DNA of 59,953 nt, taken from contig DUUM01000117.1 in assembly GCA_012841565.1 (NCBI GenBank), forward strand, positions 1 through 59,953, read 5' to 3'. The translations under genes were made by a program, and so were the position numbers. This DNA is from Candidatus Epulonipiscium sp. (GTDB taxonomy: Bacteria > Bacillota_A > Clostridia > Lachnospirales > Cellulosilyticaceae). The notes beneath the pieces were generated by a model that worked only from the letters and a program-made list of their open reading frames with translations, did no database searches and was not told the DNA's origin. Positions 43,930 to 53,127 of this stretch are shown in pieces; positions within the stretch are counted from its first letter, which is position 1; each line of letters begins with the position of its first letter.

Positions 43930-44631
43930 TTATTTTCTGCGTCCACTAAACATCATCATAAAACGAAGTAATTGACCTAAAGATACGGCTGCAGATGCGA
44001 CATAAGTAAGGGCTGCTGCTTGCAGTACTTTGCTTGCCCCTTTCAGCTCATCTCCAACTAAAAGGCCTTCAGCCGACAAAATATTTATAGCCCTACGAGA
44101 AGCGTTAAACTCAACTGGAAGTGTTATAATTGCAAATAAAGTTGTAATCGCAAAAAATATGAGTCCTAGGTTGATAAATATGGTCCCACCTGCGATGCTT
44201 AAAAGACTTCCAATTAAAATCATAGGAAAAGCTGCTTTAGAGGCAATATTAGCAATTGGAAATAATGCATGCCTCATATTTAAGAACACATAACCTGTAC
44301 TATGCTGAATAGCATGCCCCACTTCATGAGCTGCAACACCAATAGCTGCCACTGATTTACTACTGTATACTGACTCCGATAAACGCAGTACTTTATTGGT
44401 TGGATCATAATGATCCGTTAAATTACCCCTTATCGGTTCAACCGTAACATCATATACACCTGCCAAGTTCATAATCCTTTTAGCAACATCAGCGCCGGTA
44501 TACCCCGAAACATTCCTCACTTTAGAATACTTATTAAATGTAGAACTAACCTTACTTTGGGCTACCATGGCTAATATAATAGCTGGTAATACTAATATAA
44601 TATACGACATGTCCATTCGTCCTAATGGCAT
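43930..44631 (-). CDS. Membrane zinc metallopeptidase, YugP family
   Basis: The product has about 233 residues with an N-terminal membrane segment, the zinc-protease motif VAAHEVGHAIQH at about 107-118 and two or three further hydrophobic stretches, a layout matching the YugP-type neutral zinc metallopeptidases (DUF2268-like naming varies). KVRNVSGYTGADVAKRIM precedes the active site. ATG at 44631 follows GGAAG; the frame extends three codons to a GTG. It lies between fmt and rsmB, as in many Clostridia. The substrate is not known. Confidence 0.88.
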   Translation of the reverse strand: MPLGRMDMSYIILVLPAIILAMVAQSKVSSTFNKYSKVRNVSGYTGADVAKRIMNLAGVYDVTVEPIRGNLTDHYDPTNKVLRLSESVYSSKSVAAIGVAAHEVGHAIQHSTGYVFLNMRHALFPIANIASKAAFPMILIGSLLSIAGGTIFINLGLIFFAITTLFAIITLPVEFNASRRAINILSAEGLLVGDELKGASKVLQAAALTYVASAAVSLGQLLRFMMMFSGRRK

Positions 44632-44662
44632 ATTACCCACTTCCTTTCTTTAAGGCTTATTA

Positions 44663-45607
44663 TTATTTAATACCTAAAAAATCACCTATCGTAATCTCAT
44701 GCCCTCTTACGTAATCACTGGTTTTCATTCGCTTCTTACCTTGTACCTGAATCTCTTCAACAAGAACAGCACCATCAAGGGTTTTAACAACAATCCCTTC
44801 TTCTGGAATTATATCTATAATTTCCCCTGGTTTGTTTTTAGCGTCACTATATTCTACAGGTTTTACTTTCCATATTTTAAGTAACTTAGAATCATAGTAA
44901 GTATAAGCGGTAGGCCACGGTGTTAATCCTCTAACCAAACAATCAATGACTCTAGAATTTTGCTCCCAATCAATCAGGCCCATTTGTTTATCTAGCATAG
45001 GTGCATAAGTTGCTTCTTCCTCATTTTGCTTTTCAGGCGTAAAGCTCTGATTCATAATGCCTGGAAGTGCTTCTCTTAAAGCCTCAGCACCAACATACAT
45101 CATCCGATCATGAAGTGACCCTGCCGTTTCTTCTGGCAGAATGTGCATACTTGTCTTGGTGATTATATCACCTGTATCCATCCCAACATCCATATACATA
45201 ATCGTAACGCCTGTTGTTTCATCATCATTGAGCACTGCTCTTTGAATAGGTGATGAGCCCCTATATCGGGGTAATAAAGAACCATGAATATTAATACACC
45301 CAAAACGAGGAATATCCAAAATAGATTTGGGTAGTATTTGGCCAAATGCCACAACAACAATAAGATCTGGTGCGAGTTGCTGCATATGCTTAATAAAATC
45401 TTTATCAGCTCTTATTCTTTCTGGCTGCAAGACAGGGATATTAAACTTAAGAGCTAATTCCTTAACCGGCGGAGCCGCCAGCTTATTACCTCTTCCCTTC
45501 GGCCTATCTGGCTGAGTAACAACTGCCTGTATAGTATAATTTTCATTCATCAGCATCTCTAATGTAGGAACTGCAAAATCTGGTGTTCCCATAAATACGA
45601 TATTCAT
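44663..45607 (-). CDS. fmt: Methionyl-tRNA formyltransferase
   Basis: The 314-residue enzyme formylates initiator methionyl-tRNA. Visible are VFMGTPDFAVPTLEML, VTQPDRPKGRGNKL, the formyl-tetrahydrofolate site INIHGSLLPRYRGSSPIQRA and YMDVGMDTGDI. The C-terminal tRNA-binding domain follows (RGLTPWPTAYTYY). It is paired with def just upstream, a conserved partnership since deformylase removes the same group. Confidence 0.97.
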   Translation of the reverse strand: MNIVFMGTPDFAVPTLEMLMNENYTIQAVVTQPDRPKGRGNKLAAPPVKELALKFNIPVLQPERIRADKDFIKHMQQLAPDLIVVVAFGQILPKSILDIPRFGCINIHGSLLPRYRGSSPIQRAVLNDDETTGVTIMYMDVGMDTGDIITKTSMHILPEETAGSLHDRMMYVGAEALREALPGIMNQSFTPEKQNEEEATYAPMLDKQMGLIDWEQNSRVIDCLVRGLTPWPTAYTYYDSKLLKIWKVKPVEYSDAKNKPGEIIDIIPEEGIVVKTLDGAVLVEEIQVQGKKRMKTSDYVRGHEITIGDFLGIK

Positions 45608-45654
45608 CGCGCCCTCCTTTTAAACCTATAAAACTGATTAGCCATTTTTGGCTC

Positions 45655-46164
45655 TTAATCTTGAACTAATTCATAGTCATCTTCATATTCCTCATCATCT
45701 TCTTCTTCATAACCTTCTCTAAGCTCGCCTTCTACCTTATCAATAAATAACGCCCCTTCTAGGTGGTCATATTCATGTAAGATAGCTCTTGCCATTAATT
45801 CTTCGCCTTCTAAAACAAATTCTTCACCATCTCTATTTAACGCTTTAACTTTTACATAATTTGCCCTTGTAACATCACCTGTTTTACCCGGCACACTGAG
45901 GCATCCTTCTCTTCCTGTTTGCTCTCCCCTGGTTTCTAGGATTTCCGGATTAATAAACTCTACGGTTCCTTCCCCAACATCCACAATAAATATCCTTCTT
46001 AAAGACCCTACTTGAGGGGCCGCAAGGCCAACACCATCTTCTACATACATGGTATCTTCCATATCATCTAATAAAGTTAAAATAGATGAACTAATTTTTT
46101 TAACTGGTTTGGAGATTTTTCTTAAAATCGGATCTCCTTCTTCTCTTACTTGTCTTATCGCCAT
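45655..46164 (-). CDS. def: Peptide deformylase
   Basis: The 169-residue metalloenzyme removes the formyl group from new proteins. All three signature motifs are intact: GVGLAAPQVG, EGCLSVPG with the metal-binding cysteine, and HEYDHLEG with the metal-binding histidines. The C-terminal tail is unusually acidic (about 20 residues rich in D and E). It lies between priA and fmt. Confidence 0.97.
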   Translation of the reverse strand: MAIRQVREEGDPILRKISKPVKKISSSILTLLDDMEDTMYVEDGVGLAAPQVGSLRRIFIVDVGEGTVEFINPEILETRGEQTGREGCLSVPGKTGDVTRANYVKVKALNRDGEEFVLEGEELMARAILHEYDHLEGALFIDKVEGELREGYEEEDDEEYEDDYELVQD

Positions 46165-46175
46165 ATTAATTCCTC

Positions 46176-48458
46176 CTAATACAACATAATTGGATCTATA
46201 TCACTTTGTATTTGAATGGTTGATGGTTTATCTAATTCCTTAAGCTTATGAATACAATATAAACCATAACTATTTAATCTCGTGCGTTCATTTGATTTAA
46301 TAATAATTCGCCATCTATAGATATCTGCTATTTTAGAAATCGCAGCGGGTATAGGCCCATATAATTCAAAATCATTGTTTTTATTATAAAATGTATAGTA
46401 CTCCATTAACCTTTGAGCCCATCTAATGGTCTCTTCCTCTTTATCACTTGTAATAAGGACGGAAAAAATATGGCTAAAAGGCGGGTACTTCATATGTTTT
46501 CTAAGTAATATTTCTTCCTTATAAAACGCCTCATAATCTTGCTTTGCTGCTATTTGCAAGCAATAATGGTCCGGATTATAAGTTTGAACCATAACATGAC
46601 CGAGTTTATCTCCTCTACCAGCCCTACCTGTTACTTGGGTTAATAGTTGAAATGTTCTCTCTGTGGCTCGGTAATCTTGCATATACAACGAATTATCTGC
46701 CGCCATAACCCCTACAAGGGTTACATTTGGAAAATCATGACCTTTTGCAATCATTTGGGTTCCAACTAAAATATCAATTTTTCCGTCTTTAAAATCTTTT
46801 AAGATTGTCTCATGGCTATTGTTTTTTGTCGTCGTATCCATATCCATACGTCCAACCCTGGCATTTGGGAAAAACATCTTTGCTTCTTCTTCTACCTTTT
46901 GGGTTCCATCTCCAAAATAACGAATAAATTTAGACTGGCAAGCCGGGCAAACCTTTGGGTTTTGGGCATGTTTTCCACAGTAATGGCACATTAAGTTTTG
47001 TTTTTTAGAATGATAAGTCATTGTAATATTACAATGATTACACTTTATAACATAACCACAACTTCTACAACTGATAAAAGTTGAATGCCCTCTTCTGTTT
47101 AAAAAAAGGATGACCTGCTCTTTTCTATCAATTGTTTTTTGAATTTCTTCGTGAAGTCTATTACTAAAGACATATTTATTACCTGAGGCAAGCTCAAGTC
47201 TCATATCCACAAATTCAACTGATGGTAAGGGTCTATTATATACCCTTTTTGTAAGTTCTAAAAGAGTATACTTGTTTGTTTCTGTTTTATAATAAGTTTC
47301 AAGATCTGGCGTAGCTGATGCAAGAAGCAAAATTCCACTTTCTTGTTCCATCCTATATTTCGCTACTTCTTTTGTGTGATACTTAGGTGTTGTTTCAGAC
47401 TTATAGGTCGTTTCATGTTCTTCATCCATAACAATTAACTTTAAGTTTTGAAAAGGCGTAAAAACAGCACTTCTAGGGCCAATCATAACTGAGATTTTGC
47501 CTTCTTTAGCTAAAACCCACTGATTCATGCGTTCCTTTGGTGTCAGTCTACTATGGGTAATCCCAACTTTATTACCAAAGCGTCTTCTAAAGCGGTTGAC
47601 GGTTTGAGGTGTCAGTGATATTTCTGGTACCAGTACAATTGCTTCATATCCTTTACTGATAATGGTATCAATCAGCTGAAGGAAAATCTCTGTTTTCCCA
47701 CTGCCTGTTATACCATGTAATAACACTGTTTCATGGGCCTTTTTAAAAAAAGTTTTATGAAGATACTCTAAGGCCTTTTCTTGCTCCTCATTCACTAAAA
47801 ACCCTGTTTCTGTCACCGCAAAGTCTTGAGCTGGTCTGTACTCTTCTATGCTAATATAACTTGTTGTTATATTATTCTTATTTAAGGTATTAAATGCAGA
47901 CTCCCCTATTTGCAGTAAGGTCCTAATATCTTTTTGAGGGGCTTGTTTAGGTGTTTCTTTCATTTCTAGTAGTAATTCAAGGATATAATACTGATTCATT
48001 AGACTCTTTTTGCCCTGAATCTGTCCCATATAGGCTCTAACATCTTCATCTGACTTTGCCAGTTGAACAACCTTGACCTTGTCCCTTTGAAGCGTAATAG
48101 GTTTTCCCTTACTCCCAGGCGGCAACATGACATCTAAGGCAGATGCTAGTGTACATCCATATCTAGATTGCATATAAATGCCAAGATTTAACATATTGGG
48201 GCTAAAAACTTCAAATTGATCAATAATAGAATAGATCTTTTTCATCCTACCGGTTGGTACCTTAGTCGTATCTGTAAAAGAAATAACATACCCTTCTTGG
48301 GTTTTATTCCCCCTCCCAAAAGGCACAAGTACCCTCATTCCAACTTTAAGCGTATCCATTAAGTCCTCTGGAATCTTGTAGGTAAAAGTACGATCGATCT
48401 CTTGGGTTGTAGCAAACTCCATAAGAACCTGTGCATACTTGTCTATCATTATTTTCAT
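46176..48458 (-). CDS. priA: Primosomal protein N' (replication restart helicase PriA)
   Basis: PriA recognises stalled forks and reloads the replicative helicase. The 760-residue protein has the N-terminal DNA-binding domain, helicase motifs LHGITGSGKTEIFLQL (about 246), LIVMDEEHE, LLASATPDLE, a zinc module with eight cysteines (CRSC, CNHC, CHYC, CPAC) and TQMIAKGHDFPNVT plus QVTGRAGRG. ATG at 48449 is an alternative start. Confidence 0.97.
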   Translation of the reverse strand: MKIMIDKYAQVLMEFATTQEIDRTFTYKIPEDLMDTLKVGMRVLVPFGRGNKTQEGYVISFTDTTKVPTGRMKKIYSIIDQFEVFSPNMLNLGIYMQSRYGCTLASALDVMLPPGSKGKPITLQRDKVKVVQLAKSDEDVRAYMGQIQGKKSLMNQYYILELLLEMKETPKQAPQKDIRTLLQIGESAFNTLNKNNITTSYISIEEYRPAQDFAVTETGFLVNEEQEKALEYLHKTFFKKAHETVLLHGITGSGKTEIFLQLIDTIISKGYEAIVLVPEISLTPQTVNRFRRRFGNKVGITHSRLTPKERMNQWVLAKEGKISVMIGPRSAVFTPFQNLKLIVMDEEHETTYKSETTPKYHTKEVAKYRMEQESGILLLASATPDLETYYKTETNKYTLLELTKRVYNRPLPSVEFVDMRLELASGNKYVFSNRLHEEIQKTIDRKEQVILFLNRRGHSTFISCRSCGYVIKCNHCNITMTYHSKKQNLMCHYCGKHAQNPKVCPACQSKFIRYFGDGTQKVEEEAKMFFPNARVGRMDMDTTTKNNSHETILKDFKDGKIDILVGTQMIAKGHDFPNVTLVGVMAADNSLYMQDYRATERTFQLLTQVTGRAGRGDKLGHVMVQTYNPDHYCLQIAAKQDYEAFYKEEILLRKHMKYPPFSHIFSVLITSDKEEETIRWAQRLMEYYTFYNKNNDFELYGPIPAAISKIADIYRWRIIIKSNERTRLNSYGLYCIHKLKELDKPSTIQIQSDIDPIMLY

Positions 48459-48481
48459 CCTATCTGTTAAGCCATGACCTA

Positions 48482-48712
48482 TTACTGATTAGTTGTTTTT
48501 GGTTCTCTAATCTTCATTTTTCCCGTGTATAACTCATCAATAGCAACAGTTATTGGCTTACGCCCTGCCATAGTTACTACATCATTATCATCTACTAATT
48601 GTCTTGCACGTCTAGCAGCAGCTATAATAATAGAATACCTACTGGTTACTCTTTGCGCCTCTGGATCTTCATTTAACTTTTTCATAATTTGTGTATATGA
48701 TGGCTTCAACAT
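48482..48712 (-). CDS. rpoZ: DNA-directed RNA polymerase omega subunit
   Basis: The 76-residue protein has the omega features YSIIIAAARRARQL and KPITVAIDELYTGKM. It follows gmk directly and precedes priA, as usual in Firmicutes. AAGGAG is the ribosome site. Omega helps assemble the polymerase and can influence (p)ppGpp response. Confidence 0.95.
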   Translation of the reverse strand: MLKPSYTQIMKKLNEDPEAQRVTSRYSIIIAAARRARQLVDDNDVVTMAGRKPITVAIDELYTGKMKIREPKTTNQ

Positions 48713-48714
48713 AA

Positions 48715-49323
48715 TTATCTCTCCTTAATAATATTTTCAATTTCTTGTTTATAGTTATCAGATCTTTGACTCTCAGCATCAACAATGTTTTCTATACTTC
48801 TAACGGCTTCGTCTACACTGTTATTCACAACAACATAATCATACTCTTTAAAGTATTGTAATTCTTCTTTAGCCCTATCTAGGCGTTTTTCAATTACTTC
48901 CATTGTTTCTGTCTTTCTATTAACGAGTCTATCTTTTAATGCCACTAGACTTGGCGGAATAACAAAAATGAAAATAGCTTCAGGATACATAGCCTTAACT
49001 TGCAGTGCACCTTCTACTTCTATTTCTAAAATAATGTTTTTGCCACTTTTGGTTGTCTCATCTACAAAGGCTTTGGGTGTTCCATAGTAATTCCCACAAA
49101 ACTCAGCGTATTCTAAGAGCTGTTTCTCCTCAATCATTTTTTTAAATTCCTTTTGGGTTGTAAAAAAATAATGTTCCCCATGAACCTCTCCTGGCCTTGG
49201 CTCTCTAGTTGTGGCGGATACAGATATAATTGACTGGGGGTTTTTAATAAGCTCTCTAACAATCGTTCCTTTTCCTGAACCTGATGGTCCTGAAATGATG
49301 ATTTTCAATCCCTCTTTAATCAT
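48715..49323 (-). CDS. gmk: Guanylate kinase
   Basis: The enzyme phosphorylates GMP to GDP. ATG at 49323, after AAGGAG inside the end of remA, gives about 202 residues. The P-loop [30 protein letters not shown] and [22 protein letters not shown] are characteristic. It overlaps remA by 8 bases and is one step from rpoZ. Confidence 0.97.
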   Translation of the reverse strand: MIKEGLKIIISGPSGSGKGTIVRELIKNPQSIISVSATTREPRPGEVHGEHYFFTTQKEFKKMIEEKQLLEYAEFCGNYYGTPKAFVDETTKSGKNIILEIEVEGALQVKAMYPEAIFIFVIPPSLVALKDRLVNRKTETMEVIEKRLDRAKEELQYFKEYDYVVVNNSVDEAVRSIENIVDAESQRSDNYKQEIENIIKER

Positions 49324-49594
49324 TGTCTTCTTCTCCTTGCACTGGTAATTGCTCTTTGTATACCAAACGATTAACCACTGTTTCTGGTTGCACGGCTGAT
49401 AATATGACATGGTTGCTATCAGTTACAATAACACCCCTTGTTTTTCTTCCATGAGTTGCATCAATTAAGACGCCCTTTTCCCTTGCCTCACTAATCATTC
49501 TTTTAATGGGGGCAGACTCTGGGTTTACAATTGATACGATTTTATTAGCAGATACAATATTGCCATAACCAATATTAATAAAATTCATATTCAT
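49316..49594 (-). CDS. remA: Extracellular matrix regulator RemA (DUF370)
   Basis: The protein has about 92 residues with the family core [44 protein letters not shown] and LSAVQPETV. In Bacillus RemA binds DNA as a ring-shaped oligomer and activates biofilm matrix genes. ATG at 49594 is taken as start, with GTGGTGAT as a weak ribosome site; 49588 is possible. The yicC-remA-gmk-rpoZ order is conserved in Firmicutes. Confidence 0.93.
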   Translation of the reverse strand: MNMNFINIGYGNIVSANKIVSIVNPESAPIKRMISEAREKGVLIDATHGRKTRGVIVTDSNHVILSAVQPETVVNRLVYKEQLPVQGEEDND

Positions 49595-49610
49595 GCCCGG
49601 TATCACCACT

Positions 49611-50495
49611 TTACTCTATATTTTGTACTTGTTCGCGAATTTTTTCAATTTCGCTTTTAAGTTCAATTACAAGCTTTGTAATGAGCTCGTCTGTTGATTT
49701 AGAACCAATGGTATTGCCTTCCCGATTAATCTCTTGTAAAAGAAAATCAAGTTTGCGCCCCACAACGCCGCCCTCATCTAAAATGTCATTTAACTGACTA
49801 ATGTGGCTGCGAAGCCTTGTAATTTCTTCATCCACACTAGAACGATCTGAAAATATGGCAACTTCCGTTAGGATTCGCCCAGGATCTGGCTCAACATCTA
49901 AGTTACCAAGGGTCTCTACAATTCTTTGGTATAACTTTTGCTTGTACCTATCCACAACTAAAGGACTTCTAGCATTCACTTCATCTATAATACGAAAGAT
50001 TGTTTGGCCTTTTGAAATAAGGTCCTCTTTGAGCATTTCACCCTCTTTTTGGCGCATGGTATTAAAAGATGTAACCGCTGCCTCTAATGCTTTACTTACA
50101 ATTCCCCACACTTGCTCTTTATCCGTCTCATTTTTTTCGATGACAATAATATCGGGTAGGCTTGTAATTTGCATGGTTGAAATATCGTCTAGTAGGTTAA
50201 ACTGGTTTTTCACAGCTCTAAGAGTATTCACATACTCTTCACACAAAGCCTCATTAACCTTAATACTAATATCTTCTTTAGCTTGACTACTATAGGTAAT
50301 GTATATATCTAGCTTGCCCCGTGCCACCAAATTCTTTACATATTTTCTTACATCTTCTTCAAAAAACATAATGGATCTTGGCATACGGATGTTGGTGTCA
50401 AAGTACCTATTGTTAACTGCGCTAATCTCTACTATAGCTTGCCTGTCTTCTTCTATATATTCTCCCCGTCCATAACCTGTCATACTTTTAATCAT
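49611..50495 (-). CDS. yicC: YicC/YloC family endoribonuclease
   Basis: The product has about 294 residues and begins [11 protein letters not shown], the family hallmark. It continues with [16 protein letters not shown] and the C-terminal DUF1732 part [21 protein letters not shown], which contains conserved acidic and arginine residues. Members are RNases that work with RNA decay in E. coli and Bacillus. ATG at 50495 is chosen because the family starts there. It heads the yicC-remA-gmk-rpoZ-priA unit. Confidence 0.93.
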   Translation of the reverse strand: MIKSMTGYGRGEYIEEDRQAIVEISAVNNRYFDTNIRMPRSIMFFEEDVRKYVKNLVARGKLDIYITYSSQAKEDISIKVNEALCEEYVNTLRAVKNQFNLLDDISTMQITSLPDIIVIEKNETDKEQVWGIVSKALEAAVTSFNTMRQKEGEMLKEDLISKGQTIFRIIDEVNARSPLVVDRYKQKLYQRIVETLGNLDVEPDPGRILTEVAIFSDRSSVDEEITRLRSHISQLNDILDEGGVVGRKLDFLLQEINREGNTIGSKSTDELITKLVIELKSEIEKIREQVQNIE

Positions 50496-50610
50496 ATAAC
50501 TCATCCTATCTTTTTATGTGCATAATTTTGCTTATAACACGAGAATATAGTATATCCCTACAATTATAAATCATGTGGGGAGTTTAGTCAATGTGGCAGT
50601 TGGGGATTCG

Positions 50611-50704
50611 CCGCATTAGGTTGGGGTCATTATAGCCAATTGCGCCTCTCTTGGCTAGTAAGCCAAAGGATGCGTAATTGGCTATATGACCTCAACCATT
50701 GCGG
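50611..50704. repeat. Large imperfect hairpin A in the yicC-rqcH intergenic region
   Basis: The arms 50611-50656 and 50661-50704 pair almost throughout around the loop AGTA. CCGCATTAGGTTGGG, GCCTCTCTTGGC, GCCAAAGGATGC and CAACCATTGCG are shared with hairpin B in inverted orientation. The segments 50626-50643 and 50674-50692 are unlike those of B, yet pair with each other. A conserved internal loop (CTC opposite GAT-like bases) is kept in both. Confidence 0.85.
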
Positions 50705-50885
50705 GGGAATGCACGATGCACATATGGGCTAAACTCGGTGGGAGGGCCGAATGGATTGGGGAGTTGGGATTGGATTTTAGGACTTTTGGGGAACTTTGAT
50801 GTTTCTAAGCTTTTATGCCTCTAGGGCTTTCTTGTTTTTTGGGGTTTGGGTTGGTTGAATTTCGCCGAGGAGCAGGTGACTTCTT
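50705..50885. other. G-rich spacer between hairpins A and B
   Basis: About 180 bases with many G runs on the plus strand (GTGGGAGGG, TTGGGGAGTTGGG, GGGGTTTGGGTTGG), unlike the AT-rich surroundings. No convincing gene. It may be the body of a compound element bounded by the two hairpins, or the middle of a structured RNA. Confidence 0.4.
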
Positions 50886-50978
50886 CGCAATGGTTGGGAT
50901 GGCATATCCAATCGGGCATCCTTTGGCGGTTTTAGCCAAGAGAGGCACGAGCGGATATGCCATCCCAACCTAATGCGG
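50886..50978. repeat. Large imperfect hairpin B, inverted relative of hairpin A
   Basis: The arms 50886-50927 and 50935-50978 pair around the loop GGTTTTA. The shared blocks occur as reverse complements of A: 50886-50896, 50916-50927, 50935-50946 and 50964-50978. The variable stem (50897-50915 with 50947-50963) uses GGATGGCATATCC against GGATATGCCATCC, different from A but still paired. The rqcH promoter begins 14 bases further. Confidence 0.85.
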
Positions 50979-50991
50979 CGAAATCCTCCCC

Positions 50992-51020
50992 TTGGTGATT
51001 TCCACTCCCCATGATATAAT
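50992..51020 (+). promoter_or_regulatory. Sigma-A promoter of rqcH
   Basis: TTGGTG at 50992-50997 and a perfect TATAAT at 51015-51020 are 17 bases apart. The start codon follows 35 bases later. Confidence 0.75.
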
Positions 51021-51054
51021 ATAAAGCACACGTAAGATTTAAGGAGGAAAATTT

Positions 51055-52815
51055 ATGGCATTAGATGGTATTGTGTTGTCTAATATTGTTTCAGACTTTA
51101 GGAGAGACTTTATTGGAGGACGTATTCTTAAAATATATCAAACCGAAAAAGATGAATTAGTAATTGGTGCTAGGGGCAAGGGGGAGAATTCTAAGATTCT
51201 TTTGACCGCTCACAGTAATTATCCTAGGCTGCATAGTACAACTTTGGATAAGGACAACCCTCAATCACCCCCTATGTTTTGTATGCTGCTTCGCAAGCAT
51301 ATTGGCGGAGGACGCATTACAGATATTGTTCAACCTAATTTTGAGCGGATTGTTGAAATTCACATTGAATCTAGCAATGAGCTTGGGGATTTAACAGTTA
51401 AAAAACTGGTGATTGAAATTATGGGAAGACATAGTAATATTATGCTTCTTGCAGATGATGATACGGTTATCGATAGTATCAAGCACATCGGTAAAATGCA
51501 AAGTTCTGTTAGGCAGATTTACCCTGGAAAGACTTATGTCTATCCCCCAACCCAAGATAAACACAATCCTCTTTTTAGAAGTTATGATGAATTTTTAGCT
51601 TCCCTAACCGACGAGGATCCTATGCGCATCCACAAAAGACTCTATACCCTATACTCTGGCATGAGCCCTTTAATTGCAAAAGAAATCTGTTACCGAGCAG
51701 GTGTTGAGTCCTCTACTTGGTCTAATGAACTGAAAGAGCATGAAAAAAGAGCTGTCTATGAAAGTTTAGATTGTCTTTATAAAGACGTCGAAGCTGAAAA
51801 ATATAGCCCAGCTGTCTATAAGGATGAAACTGATAAAATTGTCGCTTTTTCAAGTGTACCCCTCTCTTCTTATGAAGATGTTAGGAAGGTAGAATTTGAA
51901 AACATTTCTGCTTTACTTGAACATTTTTATTTTGATCAAAGTCAGTCTTCAAGAGTTGATCAAAAAACAGTTGATATGAAGAAAGTACTTGATAATCACT
52001 ACCAACGTGCTGTTCATAAAAAAGAAATTCAACTAAATGCTTTAGAAGAAAGTAGCGAAAGGGAACAATATAGAATCTGGGGTGAATTAATAACCGCCAA
52101 TGCCCACTGCATCCCAAGTAATCAAAAGACTTTTACAACAGTTAATTACTATGACGAAGCTATGGGTGATATCACTATTCCCCTAAATCCCCATAGAACA
52201 CCTATACAAAATGCGCAAAAATATTTTAAAATATATAACAAGGCAAAACGAACTGAAATAGCAGCTCACGTACAGCTCAAAAGTATCGAGCAGGATCTTT
52301 TATATTTAGACTCTTTATTTTTGACATTAGATACGATGGAAAATGAAAATGATATTGCAGAATTTAGGGCTGAACTGGTAGAAAGCGGCTACTTAAAAGC
52401 CAAACGCCTTGCCAAATCAAATAAGGTCAAAAAACCTAAACCCCTTCACTTTGTTTCTGATGATGGTTTTGATATTTATGTCGGAAAAAATAACGTACAA
52501 AATGATCAGTTAACCCTTAAAATGGCCACTAACTATGATCTTTGGTTCCACACTAAGGATATACCAGGCTCTCACGTCATCATCGACACAGCGCGCAGAG
52601 ACGTCCCAGAGACCACATTAATACAAGCTGCACTCTTAGCAGCCTATTACAGTAAGGCCAAGGATTCTAGTAATGTTCCCGTGGACTACACGGAAATAAG
52701 AAACGTTAGAAAGCCTAATGGGGCCAAGCCTGGAATGGTGATTTATGATACAAATAAGACCCTTTATGTAACACCTGAGAAACGGATTATTGATGAGATT
52801 AAACCTTTTAAATAG
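51055..52815 (+). CDS. rqcH: Ribosome-associated quality control protein RqcH (NFACT, FbpA family)
   Basis: The 586-residue protein adds alanine tails to peptides stuck on split 50S subunits. The NFACT-N domain starts MALDGIVLSNIVSDFRRDFIGGRI and includes IEIMGRHSNIML. A helix-hairpin region (LSGMSPLIAKEICYRAG) and a long coiled coil (about 300-430) follow. The NFACT-R domain has GFDIYVGKNNVQND, DLWFHTKDIPGSHVII and RNVRKPNGAKPGMVIY. The gene has its own promoter, an AAGGAGGA ribosome site and a terminator. Confidence 0.95.
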   Translation: MALDGIVLSNIVSDFRRDFIGGRILKIYQTEKDELVIGARGKGENSKILLTAHSNYPRLHSTTLDKDNPQSPPMFCMLLRKHIGGGRITDIVQPNFERIVEIHIESSNELGDLTVKKLVIEIMGRHSNIMLLADDDTVIDSIKHIGKMQSSVRQIYPGKTYVYPPTQDKHNPLFRSYDEFLASLTDEDPMRIHKRLYTLYSGMSPLIAKEICYRAGVESSTWSNELKEHEKRAVYESLDCLYKDVEAEKYSPAVYKDETDKIVAFSSVPLSSYEDVRKVEFENISALLEHFYFDQSQSSRVDQKTVDMKKVLDNHYQRAVHKKEIQLNALEESSEREQYRIWGELITANAHCIPSNQKTFTTVNYYDEAMGDITIPLNPHRTPIQNAQKYFKIYNKAKRTEIAAHVQLKSIEQDLLYLDSLFLTLDTMENENDIAEFRAELVESGYLKAKRLAKSNKVKKPKPLHFVSDDGFDIYVGKNNVQNDQLTLKMATNYDLWFHTKDIPGSHVIIDTARRDVPETTLIQAALLAAYYSKAKDSSNVPVDYTEIRNVRKPNGAKPGMVIYDTNKTLYVTPEKRIIDEIKPFK

Positions 52816-52817
52816 AT

Positions 52818-52858
52818 AAAAAAAGTGGTGCAATAAAATGCACCACTTTTTGTTTTTA
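52818..52858 (+). terminator. Rho-independent terminator after rqcH
   Basis: A perfect 13-base stem (52820-52832 with 52839-52851) has the loop ATAAAA and is followed by TGTTTTTA. An A run makes it usable from the minus strand too. Confidence 0.9.
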
Positions 52859-52868
52859 TAAATTGTGT

Positions 52869-53018
52869 CTAACGCGCTCTTCCTGTAATGAAATCGATTA
52901 TAAATACAATGGCAGCTACGACTAATAATGTGTGAATAGCTCCACCACCTATTTTAAATAATAATCCCAACAACCAAAAGAATACGACAATTCCACCTAA
53001 CCATCTTAAAAATCCCAT
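52869..53018 (-). CDS. lmo0937-family small membrane protein (49 residues)
   Basis: The frame reads MGFLRWLGGIVVFFWLLGLL at the start, then FKIGGGAIHTLLVVAAIVFI and DFITGRAR. This matches the short lmo0937-type hydrophobic proteins, in which two membrane segments are joined by a glycine-rich turn and end with a basic tail. GAGAGGCGAG serves as ribosome site. These proteins are often induced by stress; their function is not known. Confidence 0.8.
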   Translation of the reverse strand: MGFLRWLGGIVVFFWLLGLLFKIGGGAIHTLLVVAAIVFIIDFITGRAR

Positions 53019-53127
53019 AAGCTCGCCTCTCTTTCATTTTTATGTTTACTTATATGTTGTACCATTTTTTTATAATTATTCTTCAATATTATTTTTACTA
53101 CTTTTAATGTTCTTGGTTATTATTATA

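Noticed and set aside
45620..45654. Terminator between def and fmt
   Set aside because: Only a 5-base stem (AGCCA/TGGCT) without a good T run. The two genes are probably co-transcribed.
50611..50978. CRISPR array
   Set aside because: Only two inverted units with a non-repeating spacer, and no cas genes. This is not a direct-repeat array.
50560..51010. OLE or other known large bacterial ncRNA
   Set aside because: The neighbouring genes and the visible motifs do not match those I know for OLE. I could not assign a known family, so it stays an unassigned structure.
50813..51031. A 72-codon minus-strand frame across hairpin B
   Set aside because: It reads through the hairpin and the rqcH promoter and has no ribosome site or family resemblance. 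It is a by-product of the structured element.
53019..53127. Coding sequence in the AT-rich gap after the lmo0937-like gene
   Set aside because: All frames contain stops, and no promoter or hairpin stands out.
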